Below, in pieces: positions 8,546-17,540 of a stretch of DNA of 46,734 nt. The position numbers were made by a program, and so were the translations under genes. Below the pieces are notes generated by a model, which was not told where the DNA came from, ran no database searches, and worked only from the letters and a program-made list of their open reading frames with translations. Source of the stretch: Gammaproteobacteria bacterium (GTDB lineage: Bacteria; Pseudomonadota; Gammaproteobacteria; Steroidobacterales; GCA-2729495); assembly GCA_030066665.1 (NCBI GenBank), contig JASJBD010000069.1, positions 1 to 46,734 of the forward strand, read 5' to 3'. Every line of letters starts with the position of its first letter. The stretch's first letter is position 1.

Positions 8546-9898
8546 TTACAGCTGCAGCAGGCGCGCCAGGCCAAACAGGCCGACCAGTACCAGGCTCGCA
8601 CAGGAGACCAGCAGCGCCAGGTCCCAGGCCTTTCCCGGATGCAGCCGCGGATCGGTCACGCGGTAGCGGAGATACAGCACACTGATACTCGCGACCGGCA
8701 GGAAGACGGCCTGCGCGATTCCGCCGACAATGATCAGGCCGACCGGGTTGATACCGCCCAGGAACACCGCGAGCGTAATCAGCGGCAACACGGCCGATAG
8801 CGCGGCGACGCTGCGACGGACCTGGTCCGGTGACTCGCGATCGACCCAGCCCATGACGCTGGCAAAATCAGTGAGCGTCCGCGCGCTCGCGCCCATTGCG
8901 ACCAGGTAAGTCGAATACAGCACGGCGATGGCGCCCACAATGAGCAACCACTTCGCATTGCTGCCGAATACCGGTTCGTAGGCATTGGCCAATGTACTGA
9001 TCAGCGCGCCGCCGTCAGGATTGAGTCCCTGGGGATGCAACACCGCGGCGCCGATGAGATAGAAAGCGACCGTCGTGCTGGAATAGATCAGCAGCGCCAG
9101 TAGCGCATCGGTGCGCATGACGCGGATCCAGCCGCGTGCGCGGGGGAGCCAGTCAGCATCGCCGTTGGGCCGACCGGTGAACCTCGCATAGCCTTTTTCC
9201 ACGCACCAGTATGGATAGCTCACCAACTCCGCGCCGGTGATGCCAATCAGCCCGAACGCGCCAAGCGCGGTAAACAGTGCGGCGTCTTTGTCGGGCAAGC
9301 CAAACTGCAATCCGGCGAAAAGCTCCGTCGTGGAGAATTGATAGGGAGTCGACTGCAGGGCGAATACCGTGCCAACGGTGATGAGCGTGAAGCTTACGAC
9401 CAGGACTGTTGCGACTTTCTCGATACCTTTGTACCTGCCGAGTACGAGTATCGCGATAGTGAAAAGCACCATCACAATCGCGCCGGCTTGCTGATCGATG
9501 TCGAATGCCAGGGCGAACGCTTGCATGATGCCGCCCACGATTCCGCCGAGCGCGGCGTAGGTGAAAGCGATAGCAATCAACCACAGCCACAGAACCCAGT
9601 TCGCCCGCAGTCGTGGCCCGGGCAAGCGGTTGAACGCGGTGAGCGTCGTTTCGCCGGCGCTGATCGCGTAGCGGGCCATCTCTATCTGGACGAAAACCTT
9701 CAGGATGCAACCGAGGATAATCAGCCACAGCAAGGTGAAGCCCGCTTCGGCGCCCAGCTTCGTCGTGGCGACCAGCTCGCCCGAACCGACCAGCGAGGCG
9801 CTGATGATCAGGCCCGGACCAAGGTATTTCAGTGTCCCTGCCAGCGTGGTCGGCGGCTGCCGGACTCCATCTGTCGATTGCTTACCGGTCGTATTCAC
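8546..9898 (-). CDS. Nramp-family (SLC11-like) transporter with non-canonical metal-site motifs
   Basis: 450 residues, about 11 membrane helices. The start is a GTG at 9898 directly after an in-frame stop; no strong Shine-Dalgarno is visible. The N-terminal stretch YLGPGLIISASLVGSGELVA aligns with the first Nramp helix, but the canonical metal-binding DPGN is replaced by GSGE. In the sixth helix, where MPH is expected, the protein has GITGAELVSYPYWC. The rest (ALGGIVGGIMQAFALAF, GRYKGIEKVATVLVVSFTLI, VAMGASARTLTDFASVMGW) matches the family. I call it a divergent Nramp-family protein; the transported ion is not predictable, and loss of the Asp, Asn and Met ligands argues against ordinary Mn2+/Fe2+ uptake. 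The divergent UbiD-type gene starts only 22 bases away. Confidence 0.85.
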   Translation of the reverse strand: MNTTGKQSTDGVRQPPTTLAGTLKYLGPGLIISASLVGSGELVATTKLGAEAGFTLLWLIILGCILKVFVQIEMARYAISAGETTLTAFNRLPGPRLRANWVLWLWLIAIAFTYAALGGIVGGIMQAFALAFDIDQQAGAIVMVLFTIAILVLGRYKGIEKVATVLVVSFTLITVGTVFALQSTPYQFSTTELFAGLQFGLPDKDAALFTALGAFGLIGITGAELVSYPYWCVEKGYARFTGRPNGDADWLPRARGWIRVMRTDALLALLIYSSTTVAFYLIGAAVLHPQGLNPDGGALISTLANAYEPVFGSNAKWLLIVGAIAVLYSTYLVAMGASARTLTDFASVMGWVDRESPDQVRRSVAALSAVLPLITLAVFLGGINPVGLIIVGGIAQAVFLPVASISVLYLRYRVTDPRLHPGKAWDLALLVSCASLVLVGLFGLARLLQL

Positions 9899-9919
9899 TC
9901 ATCTATACTAGTCGTCGGC

Positions 9920-11431
9920 ATGGCATCCTCCAAAGCAAGCAGCGTCTCACCCCCGGCGCCGGCCACGAGACCGGGGATCGGTCCGTTTCTCAGCCTGCGT
10001 GACTATATCGCGGCACTGGATGCGCGGGGTCTCCTGCTCAGGATCGAGGAGTTCGACCAGGACGCTTACGAGAGTACGGCATTTGCGTATCGACTGATCG
10101 AGCGTCGGGGTTATATGAATGCGCCGGCGTTTTTGTTCGACCGGGTCAAGGTCGATGGTCGCTGGCTTGACGGGCCGATCATTGGCGGCGCCTATGGGCC
10201 CTGGCTGGGCGAGGCGCTGTGCTTCGGGATCGACGAGTATGCGGCGCCGCAGGACGCGTTTGCGGCGACGCTGCGAAAAGTCGTTTCGCTCCGCGGCCCC
10301 GACGGTTTTCCGCATATTCCACCGCGTGAAGTGTCGGCGGACGACGCGCCGGTCAAACAGGTAAGACTGACCGGAACCGGTATTGACCTGACGGCTTTTC
10401 CGTTTTTGCAGACCAACCCGCAGGACGCGGGCCGCTATATCAATTCCGGGAGCCTGATTTTGCAGGATCCCGAATTGGGCGCGAAGATCAGCGTGTACCG
10501 CTGCCAGCTGCAGGGGCCGCGACGAATCAGCGTGAATCCGGAGCCGGGCCAGGGTGGCTGGCGTTTTCTGCAGCGACTCATCGAGCGAGGCGACAAAACT
10601 GCCAGGGGTCTACTGGTCCTCGGCGTCGATCCAATCACCTACGGAGTAGCGGGTGCGGCGGTTGCGGTCGACGGGCAGACGGAGCTCGGCGTTGCGGGCG
10701 GTCTCATTGGGCAGGCGCTCCCGGTCGTTCGCGCTGAGAATTCGGACATCATCGTGCCGGCCAATGCCGAGATGGTGATCGAAGGCGAGATTCCGCTGCA
10801 CAACATGCTGCCGGAAGGGCCGTTCGCGGAGTTTTATGGTGTGATGGGCGGTGCCAAAGATGCCAACTTTTTCATGGACGTCCAGACGATCACGCATCGG
10901 GAATCGCCGTGGTTTCTGAATTCCTACTCCGGGGTGATCCGCAATGCTATCGGCGCGACACGCGAGGCGACGCTGTTCGTGAAGTACCGCGACCTGATTC
11001 CCGGCCTGCAGGCGATCCACGTCCCCCAACAGGCCGCGGCGGTCCACATCGTTTCCATCGACAAGCAATCGCCGGGGCAGGGCATGGCGGCCGGCGAAAT
11101 CTATGCCGAAGGCGAAATGCTGGCGAAAGTCGTCGTTGTCGTGGATCGCGAGATCACCCCGTACCGGCTGGACGAAATCTGGCAAACACTGGGTGCACGC
11201 TGGCAACCGTATCCGGCCGCACGCATCATCCAGGACGCCAAAGGCATTCCGCTCGAGCCGTCCCAGGCCGAACCCGGCAAGACCTCCAAGATTGTCATTG
11301 ATGCGACCCCGCAGCTACCGGAGGAGGGTGGTCCCGCGGTCACGCCCGGCAATTCAAAACGCATCTTCCAGGACGACATGCCGGGCGCACTGGAACGAAT
11401 CGATGACCTGCTGGACGACCTGGGCGTCTAG
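9920..11431 (+). CDS. UbiD-family prenylated-FMN-dependent (de)carboxylase
   Basis: 503 residues from the ATG at 9920. UbiD family enzymes reversibly decarboxylate aromatic or alpha,beta-unsaturated acids using prenylated FMN made by UbiX. Seen here: an N-terminal domain (FLSLRDYIAALDARGLLLRI), the prFMN-binding strand region ISVYRCQLQGPRRISV with Arg194, and the catalytic-site LPEGPFAEFYG with Glu299 and Glu304, the same five-residue spacing as the Fdc1 glutamates. VTPGNSKRIF and a short C-terminal helix complete the expected length. No UbiX-like prenyltransferase lies in the window, so prFMN must come from elsewhere. Substrate unknown. It is not clearly the ubiquinone-pathway UbiD, because no other ubi genes are nearby. 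Confidence 0.9.
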   Translation: MASSKASSVSPPAPATRPGIGPFLSLRDYIAALDARGLLLRIEEFDQDAYESTAFAYRLIERRGYMNAPAFLFDRVKVDGRWLDGPIIGGAYGPWLGEALCFGIDEYAAPQDAFAATLRKVVSLRGPDGFPHIPPREVSADDAPVKQVRLTGTGIDLTAFPFLQTNPQDAGRYINSGSLILQDPELGAKISVYRCQLQGPRRISVNPEPGQGGWRFLQRLIERGDKTARGLLVLGVDPITYGVAGAAVAVDGQTELGVAGGLIGQALPVVRAENSDIIVPANAEMVIEGEIPLHNMLPEGPFAEFYGVMGGAKDANFFMDVQTITHRESPWFLNSYSGVIRNAIGATREATLFVKYRDLIPGLQAIHVPQQAAAVHIVSIDKQSPGQGMAAGEIYAEGEMLAKVVVVVDREITPYRLDEIWQTLGARWQPYPAARIIQDAKGIPLEPSQAEPGKTSKIVIDATPQLPEEGGPAVTPGNSKRIFQDDMPGALERIDDLLDDLGV

Positions 11432-11435
11432 GGGA

Positions 11436-12419
11436 TCAGGCTGCCGCGGGGTTCGCGAGGCTCAGATAGCGTTCGCCGCGATCAGGCAGAACCGTGACGA
11501 TGGTTTTGCCGGGTCCGAGTTGGCGCGCTATTTGTGTGGCGGCCAACACATTCGCGCCGGATGAAATACCGACCAGCAGACCTTCCTCCCGCGCCAGTTG
11601 TTCGGCGGCAGCAATGGCATCGGCGGTCCGAATTCGGACGATCTCATCGATCTCGTCGAGGTGGATCAGGTCCGGAATAAACCCGTCGGCAAGGCCCTGG
11701 ATGCCATGACAGCCGGGTTTATCGCCGGACATCACGGCGGACTCATCCGGCTCCACGGCAACGATGCGAGTTGGCAATTCGGCTTTGCGGAGTGCACGGC
11801 CGACCCCCATCAAGGTGCCCCCGGTGCCAACTCCCATCACAAACGCGGCCACATCGGCATTGGTCTGGCGAATAATCTCCGGCCCGGTCGTCTGCTCGTG
11901 ACAGGCCGGATTATCAGGATTGGAGAACTGGCTTGGCAGGAAGATATCCGGCGACGCTTTGGCCAGCTCCACGCTACGGTGCACGGCAGCCTGCATGTCA
12001 TTGATCTCTTCCAGCAACTGCAATTCAGCTCCGAGCGACTGGATCATGTTGCGCCGTTCTTTGCTCACCGTTTTTGGCATAACAATCACGACCTTGTAGC
12101 CACGAATGGCACCAACCATCGCCAGTGCGATCCCGGTATTGCCGGAAGTCACTTCCAGGATAGTCGCGTCGGGTTGCAGCTCGCCGCGCCGTTCGGCCTC
12201 GAGCATGATGTGCTTGGCGATGCGGTCCTTGATACTGCCGCCCGGATTCATGTACTCCGCTTTGGCGTAAACGCGGCAGCCGGTTGCGTCGCTCGCCCGC
12301 TTGAGCAGCATCAGCGGCGTGCAGCCAATTGAGTCCAGCACGCCGGAGGTAACGAGGCAGGTTGGTACGTTCCTCGGGCAGGCGACGAAATGCGGTGGGC
12401 CATTTGCGGATTTGCCCAT
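11436..12419 (-). CDS. PLP-dependent cysteine synthase / cystathionine beta-synthase-like enzyme
   Basis: 327 residues. Fold type II PLP enzyme: the Schiff-base lysine is Lys64 in NPGGSIKDR, the substrate loop is EVTSGNTGIAL, the phosphate loop GVGTGGTLMGVGRAL, and GISSGANVLAA supplies the late serine loop. Family members make cysteine from O-acetylserine and sulfide or condense serine with homocysteine; no C-terminal CBS regulatory domain is present, which fits either a cysteine synthase or the short beta-synthase-like form. There is an N-terminal extension of about 22 residues (MGKSANGPPHFVACPRNVPT) relative to typical CysK. Its ATG follows directly after the stop codon of the upstream oxidoreductase, so the two genes are likely coupled. 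Confidence 0.88.
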   Translation of the reverse strand: MGKSANGPPHFVACPRNVPTCLVTSGVLDSIGCTPLMLLKRASDATGCRVYAKAEYMNPGGSIKDRIAKHIMLEAERRGELQPDATILEVTSGNTGIALAMVGAIRGYKVVIVMPKTVSKERRNMIQSLGAELQLLEEINDMQAAVHRSVELAKASPDIFLPSQFSNPDNPACHEQTTGPEIIRQTNADVAAFVMGVGTGGTLMGVGRALRKAELPTRIVAVEPDESAVMSGDKPGCHGIQGLADGFIPDLIHLDEIDEIVRIRTADAIAAAEQLAREEGLLVGISSGANVLAATQIARQLGPGKTIVTVLPDRGERYLSLANPAAA

Positions 12420-13157
12420 CTACTCGGGTGGCCGTTCTTTACCCACCAGGGAGTCGTCCCTGACGTGATAGATCTTGCCGTTGCACATCGGGTTGTCGAC
12501 ACAGCTCATAGTCAGGATTGCCAGGTCGGCGCGCGTCATTGGGGTCATGGTGCTCTGATCTTCCGTCAGCACGGCCTGGCCGGTCGCCGGATATCGATCC
12601 GGCCAGATGATGCTGTTGCGGATGACGACAGCCGGCACGCTACTCGCCATGAAGTTGGCCTCGGCCCGGCCCTGGTCCAGCATACGGGCTTCCAGTCCCG
12701 GGACCGAAGTCCATGGCACGCCACGGTGCATTGCCATGTTGTCACCGGCCCCGACGGCGCCGTGATGAATAATTTGTTGGACGCCGTTTGCCTCCGCTGC
12801 ATTGACGATGTGGCGACTCGTGCGCTCAAAGAACTCCGCCGCGGACAATGGTGCTCGCACGGTATTGATGATGACGCGCGGCCGGGTCTGCTGGATGGCG
12901 GAACTCACTTCATCCGCGTTGACAAGGTCGCCAACCACGTAAGTCACGTCCAGTCCGTTCAGGCGGCTGCGGTCCGAAGTCGGGCGCACCAAGACGGCAA
13001 CGGATTCGTCGGCTGCCAGTAACTCCTTGACGACCCGGGCACCAAGCTGGCCTGTGCCGCCGAGCACCAGGACGCCGTCCGCCAGCGTGTTGGACACCAC
13101 ACTCATGGCGAGCACGCCAGTTGCAATGAGTAGCGGAATCTTCGACTCGATTGGCAT
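12420..13157 (-). CDS. NAD(P)-binding Rossmann oxidoreductase (NmrA/atypical SDR-like) with N-terminal hydrophobic segment
   Basis: 245 residues from the ATG at 13157, which has a GGGGAG ribosome binding site upstream; a much longer in-frame extension overlaps the divergent dehydrogenase and is rejected. The dinucleotide loop VLVLGGTGQLGARVV is the GGxGxxG form used by atypical SDR/NmrA proteins, followed by AVLVRPTSDRSRL (an Arg after the second strand suggests NADP), DLVNADEV and the IIHHGAVGAG segment in place of the SDR serine strand. Before the Rossmann fold is a hydrophobic stretch (IPLLIATGVLAMSVVSNTLA) resembling a signal peptide or anchor, which is unusual for a nucleotide-dependent enzyme. 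Function unknown; paired with the downstream PLP enzyme. Confidence 0.78.
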   Translation of the reverse strand: MPIESKIPLLIATGVLAMSVVSNTLADGVLVLGGTGQLGARVVKELLAADESVAVLVRPTSDRSRLNGLDVTYVVGDLVNADEVSSAIQQTRPRVIINTVRAPLSAAEFFERTSRHIVNAAEANGVQQIIHHGAVGAGDNMAMHRGVPWTSVPGLEARMLDQGRAEANFMASSVPAVVIRNSIIWPDRYPATGQAVLTEDQSTMTPMTRADLAILTMSCVDNPMCNGKIYHVRDDSLVGKERPPE

Positions 13158-13241
13158 ACATTGCTCCCCGGAAACACCTTGCTGGCTCAAAATTCCGTGT
13201 AAAGTGCTGTCGTGAGCAGGATAGATTAGGCAGGGGCATTC

Positions 13242-13946
13242 ATGCCAGCAACGTTGATCACGGGCGCTAACCGGGGGCTGGGTCTGGAGCATGCGAAACA
13301 GTTTGCCGGGCGCGGCTGGCGTGTGTTCGCCTGTGCGCGCAGCCCCGAGGTACCGGCATTGACCGAGCTCGCTCGCCAGCATGACCAGGTATCGCTGCAC
13401 GCGCTCGATGTCACGGACCATGAAGCGGTCGATACGTTGGCCGGGGAACTGTCCGGTACGTCGGTTGATGTTCTCGTCAACAATGCCGGCACCACCGGCC
13501 CAAAAGGCACGCCCGAGGCCATGCGCTATCAGAGCCTGGCGAACATGGACTACCAGATCTGGCGGGAGATGCTCGAGGTCAACTTGCTGAGCGCTTTCAA
13601 AGTCGCGACCGCATTTCGCGATCACGTGGCGGCCAGCGACCGGCGCCTGCTGGTGAACATGTCCAGCGGACTCGGATCGGTCACCAACAATGTGACCGGC
13701 AACATGTACGCCTACCGATCCAGCAAAGCGGGGCTGAACATCATCACCAAGGGAATGGCCGCCGAATGGCAGCATCTCATCGTGATCGCGATGTCGCCGG
13801 GCTGGTGCCGTACCGACCTTGGTGGCCCTGATGCGCAGGTTGATCCGGTCGATAGCATCCGCGCCCAACAGGAGTTGTTTGACACGCTCGGTCCAAATGA
13901 CTCGGGGCGTTACCTGGACCGGTTCGGCGATGATGTACCGTGGTGA
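13242..13946 (+). CDS. Short-chain dehydrogenase/reductase (classical SDR)
   Basis: 234 residues with a typical SDR layout: TGANRGLG (residues 7-14) for cofactor binding, DV at about 56-57, NNAG at 80-83, a serine strand (LLVNMSSGLGS, about 137-146), and the catalytic Tyr158-x3-Lys162 in YRSSK. The following SPGWCRTDLGG is the usual loop after the sixth strand. Start ATG at 13242 with AGGGG eight bases upstream. It is closest in feel to the C-factor/sniffer-like SDRs that act on carbonyl compounds with NAD(P)H; substrate unknown. It diverges from the NmrA-like gene over an 84-base gap that must hold both promoters. Confidence 0.92.
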   Translation: MPATLITGANRGLGLEHAKQFAGRGWRVFACARSPEVPALTELARQHDQVSLHALDVTDHEAVDTLAGELSGTSVDVLVNNAGTTGPKGTPEAMRYQSLANMDYQIWREMLEVNLLSAFKVATAFRDHVAASDRRLLVNMSSGLGSVTNNVTGNMYAYRSSKAGLNIITKGMAAEWQHLIVIAMSPGWCRTDLGGPDAQVDPVDSIRAQQELFDTLGPNDSGRYLDRFGDDVPW

Positions 13947-13952
13947 CGGTCG

Positions 13953-15185
13953 CTAGTCGTTCACGCGCAGACTGAAATCGGCCGCCCCCAGGCGTTCGAA
14001 TCCATCCGCGGTAATCCGGACCGTGTCTTCCATGTGCACGGATCCCCAGCCGATTTCTGTGTGTGGCATGTCGACATTGACCACCATCCCCGCCTGCAAC
14101 AACTGGTCCGGTTTGGTCTGCGGTTGTACGCCGGGCGGCTTCGGGTCGTCCGTGTGCTCCAGCCCCAGGCTATGGACCACGGGTTCGCGGAATTCGGGAA
14201 TGCCCTCGCGACGCACGACATCGGCGACCGCCGCCGCCAGCTCGCTGTAACGCACCCCGGGCTTGAGCCAGTCCTGCGCGACTTCCCAGCCCGCACAAAT
14301 CGCGCGATGTCGCCGGCGATGTTCGGCCAATGGTTCGCCGACCACGGCGCAGCGACCAAAGTCACCGTGGTAGTGCTGGAATTGACCCAGCCCGTCCAGC
14401 ATCACCGGTTCGTGGCGGCGCACCTGACCGGCCGGTAACTCGCCCACGCCACACATCAAATAGACACCACGGCCGCCCTGCCGCGCCATGTCGGCCATGT
14501 AAACGTCCTCGAGTTCCGGCCAGCGACTGCCCTCGCGCATGGCCGCAACGGCGGCCAACAACGCGGTCTCATTGATTCGAGCCGCGCGCTTCATGATCTC
14601 GATTTCGCGCGCCGTTTTGATCTGCCGGATTTCGTTGAACAGCGACGGCTGAAAACGACAGTCGACGCCAGCCAGGCCGCAGGCCCGCAGCCAGTCGCCG
14701 ACGCGCGGATCGTCCGTGCCGATGCGCGCCTGGTCGAGATCGGCATTTTTGATGGCGCGTGCCAATGCCCAGAACGCATCGGCTGACATGTCCGACCCGA
14801 GGCGCGACACGACCTGTTGCCAGCGTTGCTCCAATTCCGTGAGGTCGCTGTCGGCGTCGAAGGGCCAGCCGGCATAGTCCACGCCCCTCGCCGTGCCGTC
14901 GGCGAATCGCTCGTCGCTAGCGCGGCTCGAATAGGCGAAGACCTCGGGCAGCCAGCTCCCTCCCGTGGTTTCCAGGCGGCGAATTTCCAGGGCCGGGAGA
15001 ATGAGTGCGCCGGGCCGATCGCCGGCTGGTAGCAGAGCCAGGTAAGCCGCATCGTACCCGCCGGCCGTGTTGAACAATCCCCAGTAATCCGACAGGTAAT
15101 AGCTGTTGCGTGGCGTAACGGCGATCAGCGCGTCGAGCTGTTCGCGCTGCATGATTTCCTCGGCACGAGGTCTGTTCAATAGCAT
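13953..15185 (-). CDS. M24-family metallopeptidase-like protein (Xaa-Pro dipeptidase/creatinase fold)
   Basis: 410 residues. The N-terminal creatinase-like domain (MLLNRPRAEEIMQREQLDAL, then RNSYYLSDYWGL) is followed by the pita-bread domain from about residue 180 (IRQIKTAREIEIMKRAARIN). Metal ligands align as Asp264 (VMLDGLG), Asp275 (HGDFGR; the usual 11-residue spacing), His338 (VVHSLGLEH) and Glu386 (HMEDTV). The fourth ligand, normally Glu in an EPG-like motif, is Asp372 in VVNVDMPHTE. That conservative change may keep a dinuclear site or alter activity. The family includes Xaa-Pro peptidases, creatinase and some lyases, so the substrate is open. It is convergent with the SDR gene (six-base gap). 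The 80 bases upstream to the next gene hold nothing obvious. Confidence 0.85.
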   Translation of the reverse strand: MLLNRPRAEEIMQREQLDALIAVTPRNSYYLSDYWGLFNTAGGYDAAYLALLPAGDRPGALILPALEIRRLETTGGSWLPEVFAYSSRASDERFADGTARGVDYAGWPFDADSDLTELEQRWQQVVSRLGSDMSADAFWALARAIKNADLDQARIGTDDPRVGDWLRACGLAGVDCRFQPSLFNEIRQIKTAREIEIMKRAARINETALLAAVAAMREGSRWPELEDVYMADMARQGGRGVYLMCGVGELPAGQVRRHEPVMLDGLGQFQHYHGDFGRCAVVGEPLAEHRRRHRAICAGWEVAQDWLKPGVRYSELAAAVADVVRREGIPEFREPVVHSLGLEHTDDPKPPGVQPQTKPDQLLQAGMVVNVDMPHTEIGWGSVHMEDTVRITADGFERLGAADFSLRVND

Positions 15186-15265
15186 GGCTGCGGCTCTGGT
15201 TGGGGAAGGGGCATCTTATAATGTGATGCGCCCGCGTGGTGCAGGCGTGTTCGCAACCCTCGATC

Positions 15266-15922
15266 TTACGGCCGCAGCAGGCTCAGAGCCACGATGGCGG
15301 CAATCTGCAGCCACAGAATAACCAGCACCATGGTGGCACTCGCATAGCGACGCCGCAGCTCGGCCTCGAGTGTCGCGTTGGAGCCATTGTCCGCAATTTC
15401 GTGCCAGGCGCGGTAATACCGGAGGATTTCGAGCCGGATACCAAGGCCGCACACGATCACGCCGGCAAACAGCGCGAGTTTGACTGCGAACCAGGAAATG
15501 AGCGAGATCGCACCGGACAATGCCGCGCCCGCCGTCACCAATAGTCCGACAATCAGAATGTAACGAATGCCGTTGTCGATGCTGGCCAGCCATTGCCCGG
15601 AGGGTAATTTGCGCTGCCTGTGCGTCGCCTCCACCAGTACCAACCACGCGCCGGCGGCGAACACCGCGCTGATTGCCAGTGCATTGCCGCCAGGAACGTA
15701 GCGCAACAGGGCGGCGAGCACCGTACCGAGCCCCGCCTGCAATATCAGTGCATAACGCACGTGCTGGTCGACGTCGAGCACATGATCCAGCAACCGGTCC
15801 CGTTCCGGAAAGGGCATTGACCCTGCGCGCGACACGTAGCGGAACGTGCTGTTGATGACCAGTTCGGAGCCAAGCCAGTAGCCCAGCACTGCGATATGCG
15901 CAACCAACAGGAAATTGATCAT
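15266..15922 (-). CDS. Integral membrane protein of unknown function, about six helices
   Basis: 218 residues from the ATG at 15922; an alternative ATG at 15949 would add nine residues that do not look membrane-bound. Six hydrophobic segments are seen: FLLVAHIAVLGYWLG, ALILQAGLGTVLAALL, ALAISAVFAAGAWLVLV, YILIVGLLVTAGAALSGA, WFAVKLALFAGVIVCGL and MVLVILWLQIAAIVALSLL. His18 and some charged residues sit near helix ends. The arrangement recalls small CopD-like or DUF2269-type membrane proteins, but I see no diagnostic motif. It lies 34 bases after the FAD-linked oxidase, probably in one transcript with it and the TPR-like gene. Confidence 0.72.
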   Translation of the reverse strand: MINFLLVAHIAVLGYWLGSELVINSTFRYVSRAGSMPFPERDRLLDHVLDVDQHVRYALILQAGLGTVLAALLRYVPGGNALAISAVFAAGAWLVLVEATHRQRKLPSGQWLASIDNGIRYILIVGLLVTAGAALSGAISLISWFAVKLALFAGVIVCGLGIRLEILRYYRAWHEIADNGSNATLEAELRRRYASATMVLVILWLQIAAIVALSLLRP

Positions 15923-15956
15923 GTTGCAAGCGCCGGGGGGTCCGGGCATTTGCCGC

Positions 15957-17540
15957 TCACGAGTGTCGCCGCCCGAGCACGCCGGGATTCATGAGGCCGT
16001 CCGGATCCAGATAGTTTTCCAGCGCATCGATTAACTGGCACGCGCCGGTTTCGAGGTTGTCGCGATAGGGATAGGTGCGTCCAAGCTGGTTTGATGCGGC
16101 GCCGAGCTCACTAAAAAGCTGCAAAGTATGTTGGCGCAACTCCGCCACGAGAGCCGTTGCTGCCGGATCAGCCGCGGGTTCGGTCAGGGACGCGAGATGT
16201 GTGGCATCGGGAACGTCCCGGTGCGGCGGCAGCCAGCGGTCGCGCCAGTGGAACACGGTTTCAAAGCTGAAAATGTGAGTGTCCATCGCCACATAGAGCG
16301 TCGATACCGTGACATCCAGTTCCTGCAGTCGCGTCTGGAAACGTCCGAGCAGCGCCTCGAATCCCTCGATAATCGCCGGCGCATCGCTGTGCGGAACCTT
16401 TGCATTCAGTGCAGCCCAGCGTTCACCGTCCGGGCCGAGTACGCCATTCAGGTTATCGAACGGCGCGGCCCTGACAGCCAGCGGAATGGAATTGGGTATT
16501 TCCTGGCCGCCGCGCTCGGCAACGATTTCCCGGCAGCGTGTCATGTCAGCATCCACGGCTGCCTCACTGCGGCCGGCGCAAATCATGTGCAGTGAATACG
16601 CGTCTTTCGGCACGACGCGCTTGCCGGCGAGCGCCACCCGCGCACCCGCTTTCAGTCCGGCCACTGCGTCGTCCTGACCCGTCAAGATCTTGCCCAGGCG
16701 TTGCAGATTGCCCCGCAAGTCCGTTGCCTCGAAACTGCGTGCCGTTGTGTGCGGATCGAACACGTAGGCTTCCTCGGCCAGGCCGGCGCGGGTAATGGCA
16801 GACAGCCCACCGGCTGCGGTACCGGCATCTGCAAAAGCAAACGACAACCCGGCCGAGCTGCGCGGTGATTCGATGAGACGAAACGTGGCGGCGGTCTTGA
16901 TCCCGAGGGCGCCGCCGTCGTGCAGGAACAAACCCGTCAGATCGGGCCCATGGCAGCGGTAAAAGTCGCTGCCCCGATCGAAACCGGCCTGGCCGGTGCG
17001 TATCACCCGGCCATTCGCGCAGACAATCTCGAGCCCCAGTACATTTTCGGCAGCACTCCCGTACCGCGCGCTGCCGAAGAACACCGCGCCGTTAGAAAGC
17101 CCGCCGCCTACCGTGGCGAGTCGACCCGAAAACGTGCCGAAAAACGGCAGCCGCAGACTGAGCGGCTTTAATTCCTCGTAAATCGATTCCCAAGTCGTGC
17201 CGGCCTGCACCGTCACGGTCATATCCTCGGCATTGATCGCGATGATGTCCTGCATCCCGCTGAGGTCAACCACCACGCTCTGCGGCGTGTCCGGCGTATA
17301 ACCGCCGGTGTAGGACATGCCGCCGCCGCGCGGAATCAGGGCATATCCGGCGCCCGTCACGTCTGCGGCCGCCGCCGCCAACGATGTCGTGTCGACCGGT
17401 CGGATAATTGCGGCGCAGGTTTCACCGGCGGCGTAAAAATCCGTGGACAGCAATTCTCGCCGCGTAATATCGGTAATGATCTGCTCGTCGCCGAGCTGGG
17501 TGCGTAATCGCTGGACTAACTGATCGTTCGTCGTGCTCAT
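15957..17540 (-). CDS. FAD-binding oxidoreductase of the GlcD/PCMH type
   Basis: 527 residues. The N-terminal PCMH-type FAD domain shows CAAIIRPVDTTSLAAAAADV, the FAD-pyrophosphate loop ALIPRGGGMSYTGGY, VVVDLSGMQDI, and VQAGTTWESIYEEL. The next FAD segment GRLATVGGGLSNGAVFFGSARYG is followed by GLEIVCANGRVIRTG and DGGALGIKTAATFRL. The C-terminal cap ends in the family hallmark DPDGLMNPGVLG. The group oxidises 2-hydroxy acids such as lactate or glycolate, or phenolic compounds; no Fe-S subunit gene (GlcF-like) is adjacent. Its ATG at 17540 overlaps the stop of the upstream TPR-like gene (ATGA). Confidence 0.88.
   Translation of the reverse strand: MSTTNDQLVQRLRTQLGDEQIITDITRRELLSTDFYAAGETCAAIIRPVDTTSLAAAAADVTGAGYALIPRGGGMSYTGGYTPDTPQSVVVDLSGMQDIIAINAEDMTVTVQAGTTWESIYEELKPLSLRLPFFGTFSGRLATVGGGLSNGAVFFGSARYGSAAENVLGLEIVCANGRVIRTGQAGFDRGSDFYRCHGPDLTGLFLHDGGALGIKTAATFRLIESPRSSAGLSFAFADAGTAAGGLSAITRAGLAEEAYVFDPHTTARSFEATDLRGNLQRLGKILTGQDDAVAGLKAGARVALAGKRVVPKDAYSLHMICAGRSEAAVDADMTRCREIVAERGGQEIPNSIPLAVRAAPFDNLNGVLGPDGERWAALNAKVPHSDAPAIIEGFEALLGRFQTRLQELDVTVSTLYVAMDTHIFSFETVFHWRDRWLPPHRDVPDATHLASLTEPAADPAATALVAELRQHTLQLFSELGAASNQLGRTYPYRDNLETGACQLIDALENYLDPDGLMNPGVLGRRHS

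Noticed and set aside
9899..9902. ATG on the minus strand just upstream of the Nramp-like gene
   Set aside because: It is in a different frame from the transporter; the transporter frame has a stop immediately before its GTG.
12420..13868. 482-residue version of the NmrA-like protein
   Set aside because: The first 237 codons are antisense to the SDR gene and have no homology-like features; the ATG at 13157 has a good ribosome binding site.
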